5,633 nucleotides of DNA from Chloroflexota bacterium (GTDB taxonomy: Bacteria > Chloroflexota > Limnocylindria > Limnocylindrales > Limnocylindraceae): NCBI GenBank assembly GCA_009692905.1, contig SHYI01000066.1, forward strand, positions 1 to 5,633, given 5' to 3'. Shown piece by piece: positions 1 to 4,691 of this stretch (the stretch's first letter is position 1; every line of letters begins with the position of its first letter). The translations under genes were made by a program, and so were the position numbers. Below the pieces are notes generated by a model. It worked only from the letters and a program-made list of their open reading frames with translations, was not told where the DNA came from and made no database searches.

Positions 1-638
1 GTCAGCGAGTTGCCGCCAGCAGCTTTGCCCGACGGTTCTGGAACCTCCTTGATGAAGATAAAGATCGGAATTGAGAGCACACCGAACAGGATCGGGGCAA
101 TCACAAAGACCTGCGCGACGGAGATATCGCCAAAGAGAATGATCACGCCGATAAGAATCGTGCCGAGGTACCCGAGGCCGTTGCCGAGCCCCGAAACCCA
201 GCCACGGTTCGCTGGCGTACTAACAATCTTGATCGTGGCGTCGTAGTAGACCAGGGCTGACTGGTAGCCAAAGTTCGCGATGCAAAAGAGCACCACGCCC
301 ATGCCGACTGGCACCGACGGGATGAAGATCGCCGGAATAATCGCGAGAAGGGTAAAGAAGAGGAGATACGGGAGCCGTCGCCCCGCTCGATCAGAGATCG
401 CACCGATTGCCGGCGAGATCAACGCATTGATGCCGACGGAGAGGGCGATCGAGATCTGCAGCCAGAGGTTTCCCTGCGACGCGCCGAGACCCTGCTCGCT
501 GGTCAAGTAGAGACCGATCGCATACGAGAAAATGCCGTACGACCAGATGGTGTTTGCCAGGTCGTAGAGGGTCCACGAGGCGATCCAGGTCGCCGGAACG
601 GTGATCTTGACGCCGCCGGCGGCGCTACGTGTAGCCAT
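1..638 (-). CDS. MFS transporter, Atg22/UMF1-like, N-terminal half (partial at left edge)
   Basis: Integral membrane transporter of the major facilitator superfamily. The visible part is 212 codons from ATG at 638, open to the left edge, where the C-terminal half is missing. Residues 18-29 read WIASWTLYDLAN, the W-x-LYD-x-AN opening typical of UMF1/Atg22-like proteins. GAISDRAGRR at 79-88 matches MFS motif A in the loop between TM2 and TM3. YQSALVYYDA (125-134) and RGWVSGLGNGLGYLG (145-159) also fit this family. About six hydrophobic segments are readable (near 31-45, 58-80, 90-106, 112-130, 155-170, 176-196). A charged stretch, IKEVPEPSGK, then probably begins the central cytoplasmic loop. 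The start is fixed by a strong GGGAGG site. Substrate is unknown; yeast Atg22 exports amino acids from the vacuole, but bacterial members are mostly uncharacterised. It is divergent from the glycosylase gene at 783. Confidence 0.88.
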   Translation of the reverse strand, partial: MATRSAAGGVKITVPATWIASWTLYDLANTIWSYGIFSYAIGLYLTSEQGLGASQGNLWLQISIALSVGINALISPAIGAISDRAGRRLPYLLFFTLLAIIPAIFIPSVPVGMGVVLFCIANFGYQSALVYYDATIKIVSTPANRGWVSGLGNGLGYLGTILIGVIILFGDISVAQVFVIAPILFGVLSIPIFIFIKEVPEPSGKAAGGNSL

Positions 639-644
639 GTTTGT

Positions 645-650
645 CCTCCC
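645..650 (-). promoter_or_regulatory. Shine-Dalgarno site of the MFS gene
   Basis: On the minus strand the bases before the ATG read GGGAGGACAAACATG, giving a GGGAGG core 6 nt from the start codon. This is the only convincing ribosome-binding site in the window, so this gene is translated from a leadered mRNA, unlike its neighbours. It decides the start at 638. Confidence 0.85.
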
Positions 651-654
651 TATG

Positions 655-688
655 CCGAACGCGCAGCGCGGGCACGCTGTCGGTTCGG
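655..688 (-). promoter_or_regulatory. Inverted repeat (hairpin) in the MFS 5' leader
   Basis: CCGAAC (655-660) pairs with GTTCGG (683-688). Inside, CAGCG (664-668) pairs with CGCTG (675-679) around a 6-nt loop; a 3x3 mismatched internal loop separates the two stems. The element ends 4 nt upstream of the Shine-Dalgarno core, so in the mRNA it could affect ribosome access. It could equally be a protein-binding operator. It has no T-tract and sits between divergent genes, so a terminator is unlikely. No known riboswitch class is recognised. Confidence 0.45.
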
Positions 689-770
689 TCAGTGGACAGG
701 ATGAGGGTTAACGGGGCGTAATGCCCGCCTGGGCGCACTTGGCGCACCGTGATCTGCCACGGCTGGGGGC

Positions 771-776
771 TACGAT
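771..776 (+). promoter_or_regulatory. -10 element, leaderless promoter of the endonuclease III-like gene
   Basis: TACGAT is followed by exactly 6 nt and then the ATG at 783, so transcription should begin at or beside the start codon. No Shine-Dalgarno sequence is present. The same TACGAT-N6-ATG arrangement recurs at 2175 and 4688. No good -35 box is seen. A direct repeat GGCGCAC at 732-738 and 741-747 lies upstream, in the -50 to -36 region, and could be incidental. Confidence 0.6.
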
Positions 777-777
777 A
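772..777 (-). promoter_or_regulatory. Possible -10 element for the MFS gene
   Basis: The minus strand reads TATCGT here, matching TATAAT at 4 of 6 positions. It overlaps by all but one base the TACGAT hexamer used by the divergent glycosylase gene on the plus strand. If used, the transcript would start near 765 and carry a leader of about 125 nt. No -35 box is obvious, and other leader start points cannot be excluded. Confidence 0.3.
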
Positions 778-782
778 CGGGC

Positions 783-1520
783 ATGCCACCCGCACGAAAA
801 CGGCCAGTTTCCGCACGAAGCAGCCCGGCGCAAGCCTGGGTGAAGCAACTCAAGCGCCGTCGTCCAGGGCTGGTTGAAGACGCCTTATCGGGCCTGGCCG
901 CCCTCTACGGCACCCCAGCCTGGAAGCCGCGCATGGATCCGATCAGCGAGCTCGTCACCACGATCCTGAGCCAGAACACCAGCGACACCAATGCGGAACG
1001 TGCTTTTACGGCGCTCCGCGCCCGCTATCCAGATTGGGCTGCGGTTGAGGCGGCGCCGGTGCCCTCGCTTGCCGCCGTGATCAAGAGTGGTGGGCTTGCT
1101 GCGCAGAAGGCGCCGCGCATCAAGGCGGCGCTCCGCGCCACACGCGAGCAGAGCGGAGCGTATGACCTGACGTTTCTCACGGCAATGGAGCCGCTGGCAG
1201 CGCGCGACTGGCTCACCGCCATTCCGGGGATCGGACCGAAGACTGCTTCCATCGTGATGCTCTTCTGTTTTGGCGTGCCACTGATGCCGGTCGACACACA
1301 TGTGGAGCGCGTCTCAAAGCGGATCGGCCTGCTGCCACCAAAGGCGAGTCTGCAGTTCGCCCATGACGCCTGGCTCGATCTCGTGGAACCATCGCGCATG
1401 TACGAGGCGCACGTTGCCCTGATTCGTCACGGCCGCGGACACTGCGATGCGCTTCGTCCAGATTGCGAACGCTGCCCGATTCGTGCGCGTTGTCGCTACG
1501 TTGAAAAGCGCGCGCTGTAG
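783..1520 (+). CDS. Endonuclease III-like DNA glycosylase (HhH-GPD, [4Fe-4S])
   Basis: Base-excision repair enzyme predicted to remove oxidised pyrimidines from DNA and cleave at the abasic site; cytoplasmic. 245 aa, slightly longer than the usual 210-220, because of a basic N-terminal extension of about 30 residues. The HhH motif is IPGIGPKTA (147-155), carrying the catalytic Lys153 (equivalent to K120 of E. coli Nth). The catalytic Asp171 lies in VDTH. Cys221, Cys228, Cys231 and Cys237 form the C-x6-C-x2-C-x5-C iron-sulfur loop. LSQNTSDTNAERA (62-74) corresponds to the LSAQATD region of Nth and resembles archaeal and deep-branching bacterial forms, so exact substrate preference is uncertain and no symbol is given. 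The start is supported by the promoter 6 nt upstream. It converges with the gene at 1534-2175, leaving 13 bp between stop codons. Confidence 0.93.
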   Translation: MPPARKRPVSARSSPAQAWVKQLKRRRPGLVEDALSGLAALYGTPAWKPRMDPISELVTTILSQNTSDTNAERAFTALRARYPDWAAVEAAPVPSLAAVIKSGGLAAQKAPRIKAALRATREQSGAYDLTFLTAMEPLAARDWLTAIPGIGPKTASIVMLFCFGVPLMPVDTHVERVSKRIGLLPPKASLQFAHDAWLDLVEPSRMYEAHVALIRHGRGHCDALRPDCERCPIRARCRYVEKRAL

Positions 1521-1543
1521 CGCGTTGTATTTCCTAGCGCGCG
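1507..1543. terminator. GC-rich inverted repeats between convergent genes (weak bidirectional terminator candidate)
   Basis: CGCGCGCT (1509-1516) pairs with AGCGCGCG (1536-1543) to form an 8-bp stem over a 19-nt loop. AGCGCGCGCT (1507-1516) is also a perfect palindrome, and AGCGCG occurs again at 1519-1524, so several alternative folds are possible. The element covers both stop codons of the convergent pair. No T-tract follows on either strand, so it is not a classical intrinsic terminator. Confidence 0.3.
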
Positions 1544-2175
1544 TCGCTGCGGTGCGCACTCGCTTGTGACCAGGGTGCACTTCTAAAGTCAAGACCACCA
1601 GGCTCTCCCGATGCGCGCGATCCAAGGCCGAGCACTTCGACTGCAGCGCCGGTTGGCAGCGCAAGTCGCGGGCCACCGTTTGGCAACGCCGCATCGGCAA
1701 GGTCGGCGAGTCGCTCATCGTTGCCGCCAGTCGCGTGCGCCAGAATGCTCCACGCGCCGAGCGCGCCGATGCCATCAATCACGCGAATAGCGTGGCCGCC
1801 GCAGGTGCACGAGGCGGCGCGCCGACCGAGCGCCATCGCCGACGCAGAGTCGGCAATGATCGTGAGGTTTAGCAGCGTGAGGGCGTTCGTGAGTTCACGT
1901 ACCCGCTCTGGTTGATCAAGGAGTCTCGTAGCATCGCCACCGCATAAGAAGAGCGTTGTTGGCTCAGTTGACTCCTCCGGTAAATGACTGATGAGGGTTG
2001 CCTCGCGGCTCACCGCGGCGAGGAGCTGCTGGAGGGAGCGCGCCTGCCGATCGTCGTCTGAGGCAATGGAGGCGAGCAGCAGGGGGCCAGGTTGCGCGGC
2101 GAGCCAGTGCAGCGCCTCGGGCCATGCCTGGGCTGAGCGTCCGAGTCCGCCGCCAGAGAGGTAGAGCGTTGCCAT
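1534..2175 (-). CDS. Divergent peptidase S51 / class-I glutamine amidotransferase-like protein
   Basis: 213 aa, cytoplasmic, no signal peptide. The plan resembles peptidase S51 (dipeptidase E, cyanophycinase): an opening strand with LYLSGGG (4-10), then FLCGGDATRLL (76-86), comparable to the GGGNT-x-x-LL block of PepE. Next comes ADSASA (108-113) at the place of the nucleophile elbow WSAGA, making Ser110 the candidate nucleophile. LAHATGGNDERLADL (145-159) fits the block bearing the catalytic His, here His147. LALPTGAAVEVLG (171-183) resembles the family's 'GIDEGTA' strand. The glycine after Ser-Ala is Ser112 here, so activity is unproven. A Cys-Thr-Cys sits at 123-125. ATG at 2175 is preferred over ATG at 2202: TACGAT lies 6 nt before 2175, and the longer form would overlap the divergent promoter. 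Fold assignment is by eye; function unknown. Confidence 0.6.
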   Translation of the reverse strand: MATLYLSGGGLGRSAQAWPEALHWLAAQPGPLLLASIASDDDRQARSLQQLLAAVSREATLISHLPEESTEPTTLFLCGGDATRLLDQPERVRELTNALTLLNLTIIADSASAMALGRRAASCTCGGHAIRVIDGIGALGAWSILAHATGGNDERLADLADAALPNGGPRLALPTGAAVEVLGLGSRASGEPGGLDFRSAPWSQASAHRSDAR

Positions 2176-2181
2176 GGCTTG

Positions 2182-2187
2182 ATCGTA
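2182..2187 (-). promoter_or_regulatory. -10 element, leaderless promoter of the S51-like gene at 2175
   Basis: The minus strand reads TACGAT, then CAAGCC, then ATG at 2175. This is the same hexamer and 6-nt spacing as at 783 and 4688. It lies in a 36-bp divergent promoter region shared with the gene at 2212. It is the main reason for choosing the 2175 start. Confidence 0.55.
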
Positions 2188-2199
2188 CTGGGGCTGCGC

Positions 2200-2214
2200 C
2201 ATACTGAAGGTATG
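2200..2214 (+). promoter_or_regulatory. CATACT -10 element with CATAC-N5-GTATG inverted repeat at the start of the 2212 gene
   Basis: CATACT (2200-2205) is followed by 6 nt and ATG at 2212. The hexamer and start codon together form the inverted repeat CATAC-TGAAG-GTATG. Twelve of fifteen bases are identical to the corresponding site of the dehydrogenase gene at 4058. TTGATC at 2179-2184 is a possible -35 box, with a short 15-nt spacer. GAAGG ends 1 nt before the ATG, too close to act as a Shine-Dalgarno site. Confidence 0.55.
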
Positions 2215-3279
2215 ACGGCAGAAACGGCTCCAGGGAGAATCGTCCTGATCGGCTCCGGTGAGATCGGCCCATCGATGGCGCCGCTACACCGCAGCCTGGT
2301 CGCCTCCCTGCCGAAGCGCAGCACCCCGTCGTCACTCGTTGCCCTCGACGGGAGTTACGACTTTCAAACGAACCGTGCCGAGATGGGCGAGAAGATCGCC
2401 GTCTTCTTCCGCTCGAAGGTCGGCATCCCGACGACGGTGATTGGCCTCCCAGAGACTGATCGGGCCGGCGCCGATCTTGCCCCGTCGGCCCTCGCCCCAA
2501 CGATCGCCGGTCTGAACGCGGCTGACCTGATCTTCCTGGGACCAGGCTCCCCTTCGCGCGCCCTGCGTCGCTGGGGCGGCACACCGATCGTCGAGCAGCT
2601 CGTCGCTCGCATTCAGAACGGCACCACGCTGATCGCATCGTCGGCTGCGGCGGCGGCATCAGGGCGATTCACGATCCCGGTCTATGAGATCTACAAGGCG
2701 GGAACGAACCCGGTCTGGCTTGATGGCCTCGACATCATCGGCGCGCTCACCGGTCTCGCTGTTGCGATCGTCCCTCACTGGAACAACAACGAGGGCGCGA
2801 CGCACGACACCTCGCGCTGCTTCATCGGCGAAGGCCGCCTGCAGCAGTTAGAGCGCGCTCTTCCTGATGGCGCCGCCATCCTTGGCATCGACGAACACTC
2901 CGCTCTCACCATCGACCTTGGCGCAAACAGTGTCACCGTTGGCGGCAAGGGGGCGGTGACCATTCGCATTCCAGGGATTGGCGAGACAGCAATGCACAGC
3001 GGCGCAACAGAGTCGCTGGCCGCCTTTGGCGCACGATTCGGTGCCGCAGCCGGTGCGCCGCGCGCCACTATCGCAATTGCCGAAGCACCACTTCCCGTGC
3101 CGGCAATAGGTCCTGGGGTGGATGTGAGTAGCGCCGTTGAGAAGTTGATTGAGCTGCGGGCCGCCGCGCGTGCTGAGCGCCGATTTAGTGATGCAGACGC
3201 ACTCCGCGCAGCGATCGAAGCACTTGGTGTGGAGCTTGTGGACGAGCCGACTGGTGCGCGCTGGAGCCTTCGCGCTTAA
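2212..3279 (+). CDS. Peptidase S51/cyanophycinase-like domain fused to a CysRS C-terminal-type domain
   Basis: 355 aa, no signal peptide. Residues about 8-255 resemble the S51 fold: RIVLIGSGEIG (9-19); a GGN-like block LGPGSPSRAL (109-118); IASSAAAAASG (141-151), placing Ser144 as candidate nucleophile where PepE has WSAGA; VPHWNNNEG (187-195), with His189 matching the NPH block of PepE; then TSRCFIGEGRLQQL (200-213) and GIDEHSALTIDL (225-236). After a loose linker (about 256-305), residues 308-355 resemble the extreme C-terminus of cysteinyl-tRNA synthetase: LIELRAAARAERRFSDADAL followed by LGVELVDEPTGARW. The protein has no HIGH or KMSKS motif and only one Cys (203), so it is not a synthetase, although similarity searches could mislabel it as one. 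It may bind RNA or a CysRS partner; that is inference. Ile299 is encoded by the rare ATA codon. Its stop overlaps that of the convergent dehydrogenase. Confidence 0.75.
   Translation: MTAETAPGRIVLIGSGEIGPSMAPLHRSLVASLPKRSTPSSLVALDGSYDFQTNRAEMGEKIAVFFRSKVGIPTTVIGLPETDRAGADLAPSALAPTIAGLNAADLIFLGPGSPSRALRRWGGTPIVEQLVARIQNGTTLIASSAAAAASGRFTIPVYEIYKAGTNPVWLDGLDIIGALTGLAVAIVPHWNNNEGATHDTSRCFIGEGRLQQLERALPDGAAILGIDEHSALTIDLGANSVTVGGKGAVTIRIPGIGETAMHSGATESLAAFGARFGAAAGAPRATIAIAEAPLPVPAIGPGVDVSSAVEKLIELRAAARAERRFSDADALRAAIEALGVELVDEPTGARWSLRA
3256..3275. terminator. Short GC stem-loop at convergent gene ends (weak terminator candidate)
   Basis: GCGCG (3256-3260) pairs with CGCGC (3271-3275) over a 10-nt loop, immediately before the shared TTAA containing both stop codons. 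The stem is only 5 bp and no real T-tract follows, so termination here is a weak suggestion. Confidence 0.2.
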
Positions 3280-4058
3280 CGAGGGAAGCGGGAACTGATC
3301 GCGCCCATGCGGCGCAGGAGGAAGCTCGGCATCAGGCTCAAGAAGCGCGCTGAGAGTGCATTCATCCAGCCCGGCACCACAAGCGCACGTCCATCACGGA
3401 GCGCCTCAAGGGCAACACGGGCAACAGTGTCGGCAGAGGTCAGCAAGAAGCTCGGTAGGCCTGAGCTCTGGCTCAGCCCCGCGCGATCTTGCCATCCTGT
3501 TGGTGTAACCCCTGGAGCGACGCAGGTGACGCGGACGCCGAACGGTTTCGCCTCTTCATGCAACGCAAGGGTGAAGTGCCGAACGTACGCCTTGGTCGCA
3601 GCGTAGGTGGTGAAGCCGGGGAACGGAATAAAGGATACGACCGAAGAGACATTCAAAATTGCACCGCGCTTTCTTGGCGCCATTGCAACAAGTGCCGCGC
3701 GTGAGAGGAGTGTCAGTGCGGTGACGTTCACGGCGATCTCATTCGCTTCGCCGGCGCCATCCAGCTCCGTGATCTTGCGGAACCGTCCGTAGCCGGCGTT
3801 GTTCACCAGAATCTCGATCGGTCGCTCGGAGTCCAAGATGCGGGCCTCGATCTTCGCCACATCGGCACTCTGCGAGAGGTCGGCGACGATCGTTTCGCTG
3901 GCGGCGCCAGCGGCGGAGGCGAGTGCAGCGACGCGCGCAAGCTCATCGCCGCGGCGTGCCACCAGCACCAGGTCGTGGCCACTCGATGCCAAGCGCAGGG
4001 CGATGCGCTCGCCAATGCCCGACGAGGCTCCCGTAATCAGTGCAATTGGACGTGCCAT
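3276..4058 (-). CDS. Short-chain dehydrogenase/reductase (classical SDR)
   Basis: Soluble NAD(P)-dependent oxidoreductase, 260 aa, usual length for a classical SDR. The Rossmann nucleotide-binding motif is TGASSGIG (9-16), followed by ARR at 34-36, whose Arg residues after beta-2 favour NADP(H). Asp60-Leu61 would contact the adenine ring. NNAG is at 86-89. The catalytic tetrad reads Asn111, Ser139, Tyr152 and Lys156 (Y-x3-K in TYAATK). VAPGVTPTGW (180-189) is the usual PG motif. The C-terminal part, with MNALSARFLSLMPSFLLRRM (about residues 233-252), is hydrophobic and basic and may touch membrane; it fits the DltE/YqjQ-like group (COG0300). Substrate cannot be told. The ATG at 4058 is supported by CATACT 6 nt upstream. 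The gene lies 23 bp downstream of the tRNA on the same strand. Confidence 0.92.
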   Translation of the reverse strand: MARPIALITGASSGIGERIALRLASSGHDLVLVARRGDELARVAALASAAGAASETIVADLSQSADVAKIEARILDSERPIEILVNNAGYGRFRKITELDGAGEANEIAVNVTALTLLSRAALVAMAPRKRGAILNVSSVVSFIPFPGFTTYAATKAYVRHFTLALHEEAKPFGVRVTCVAPGVTPTGWQDRAGLSQSSGLPSFLLTSADTVARVALEALRDGRALVVPGWMNALSARFLSLMPSFLLRRMGAISSRFPR

Positions 4059-4070
4059 ACCGAGAGTATG
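4056..4070 (-). promoter_or_regulatory. CATACT -10 element with CATAC-N5-GTATG inverted repeat at the start of the dehydrogenase gene
   Basis: On the minus strand CATACT (4070-4065) is followed by CTCGGT and ATG at 4058. As at 2200-2214, the hexamer and the start codon form CATAC-TCTCG-GTATG. The element fills most of the 23-bp gap after the tRNA, so the dehydrogenase need not depend on tRNA read-through. No Shine-Dalgarno site is present. Confidence 0.55.
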
Positions 4071-4081
4071 AACGACGCTGA

Positions 4082-4158
4082 TGGTAGGGGGGCCTGGAAT
4101 CGAACCAGGGACCGCCGAGATATAAGCTCGGAGCTCTAACCAACTGAGCTACCCCCCC
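4082..4158 (-). tRNA. tRNA-Ile (anticodon UAU)
   Basis: Complete 77-nt cloverleaf with encoded CCA (4084-4082). Acceptor GGGGGGG pairs with CCCCCCT, so base pair 1-72 is a G-U wobble. The D arm is GCTC/GAGC with loop AGTTGGTTA. Anticodon stem CCGAG/CTCGG encloses loop CTTATAT, putting TAT at positions 34-36. Variable loop is CGGTC, T arm CCTGG-TTCGATT-CCAGG, and the discriminator base is A. The anticodon UAU reads AUA isoleucine codons. Most bacteria instead read AUA with a CAU tRNA modified to lysidine by TilS; the UAU form is known from a minority of bacteria, such as Mycoplasma mobile. It lies between two minus-strand protein genes and has its own likely promoter. Confidence 0.95.
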
Positions 4159-4178
4159 GAGGGAGACTGAACCACCGC

Positions 4179-4184
4179 AGTATG
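4179..4184 (-). promoter_or_regulatory. -10 element upstream of tRNA-Ile(UAU)
   Basis: The minus strand reads CATACT, the same hexamer used at 2200 and 4070. It lies 20 nt before the tRNA 5' end, giving a predicted leader of about 14 nt to be removed by RNase P. No -35 match is seen. It sits in the 50-bp gap after the membrane protein gene. That gap otherwise holds only an imperfect GC-rich inverted repeat at about 4186-4200, with no T-tract. Confidence 0.45.
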
Positions 4185-4208
4185 AAGCCTGCGGGCAGCT
4201 GTTCGCTA

Positions 4209-4688
4209 CTACTTAACCGTAATGCTCACTTCGAGCGCCTCTCGCTCAAACGCTGCGGTGCAGACCACCGTCACAAACCAGGCACCCTTAGTTGAGCCTG
4301 CTTGCCAGGTAAAGGTCGCCACCCCGCCTTCGGGGACGAACAGCGCGGCTGGGGTCTCGCCCTCACGTGCCAGCTCTGGTACCCCGATCTCGCACTCGGA
4401 GCCCGCACTCGCCCGCACTGTGAGGGTGATCTCCGCACCACGAGCGACAGCGGCCGGCGGGTCAACTTCGAGGGCAATCGGCAGCGATGGCACCACCGAG
4501 GGTGATGGCTCCTGGGAGGGAGAAGGCTCGGGGTCACTCGTGGCAGAGGGCACCACGCTTGGTCGCGGCGTGCTGGTCTCAGATCCACCATCGAAGAGCG
4601 AGCCGATTGCACCAAGGATGATGAGCCCGACGATGAGGGTGCCGCAGCCAGACTTGGCAGACCGCTGGGACGCGCGAACAAGATTCAT
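4209..4688 (-). CDS. Membrane-anchored protein with Ser/Pro linker and extracytoplasmic beta-type domain
   Basis: Unrecognised protein of 159 aa. A basic N-terminus (1-12) is followed by one hydrophobic segment, TLIVGLIILGAIGSLF (17-32), best read as a signal anchor with the C-terminus outside. Cys15 precedes the hydrophobic core, so it is not a lipobox. Residues 36-70 form a Ser/Pro/Thr/Glu linker containing PSVVPS twice (43-48 and 63-68), typical of an extended wall- or surface-spanning spacer. Residues 71-159 alternate in a beta-strand pattern and could be an Ig-like sandwich; Cys99 and Cys143 could form a disulfide. The ATG at 4688 is chosen over TTG at 4691 because TACGAT lies 6 nt upstream. 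It follows the UbiA stop after 3 bp and may also be co-transcribed with it. Function unknown. Confidence 0.72.
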   Translation of the reverse strand: MNLVRASQRSAKSGCGTLIVGLIILGAIGSLFDGGSETSTPRPSVVPSATSDPEPSPSQEPSPSVVPSLPIALEVDPPAAVARGAEITLTVRASAGSECEIGVPELAREGETPAALFVPEGGVATFTWQAGSTKGAWFVTVVCTAAFEREALEVSITVK

Positions 4689-4691
4689 CAA

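Noticed and set aside
885..1778. Minus-strand open frames antisense to the endonuclease III-like gene (885-1301, 1025-1399, 1314-1778)
   Set aside because: They lie over a gene with intact catalytic and iron-sulfur motifs, have unnatural composition and lack start signals.
2176..2202. Longer start (ATG at 2202, minus strand) adding nine residues to the S51-like protein
   Set aside because: It would place the coding start inside the divergent promoter and its CAT belongs to the CATAC inverted repeat of the plus-strand gene. TACGAT lies 6 nt before the shorter start at 2175, and the shorter protein begins directly at the expected first beta strand.
2179..2211. Upstream TTG start for the fusion protein
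   Set aside because: The added residues do not resemble the family and overlap the divergent gene's promoter; ATG at 2212 has a hexamer at the recurring 6-nt distance.
1964..2659. Long open reading frame of 231 codons on the minus strand
   Set aside because: It overlaps two better-supported genes. Its translation is Arg/Ser/Pro-rich low-complexity sequence, as expected from an out-of-frame reading of GC-rich coding DNA.
2212..3279. Annotation as cysteinyl-tRNA synthetase
   Set aside because: Only the last ~48 residues resemble CysRS. There is no HIGH or KMSKS motif, no zinc-binding cysteines and no Rossmann synthetase core.
4209..4688. Lipoprotein call based on Cys15 near the N-terminus
   Set aside because: The cysteine precedes the hydrophobic segment instead of following it, so no L-x-x-C lipobox is formed.
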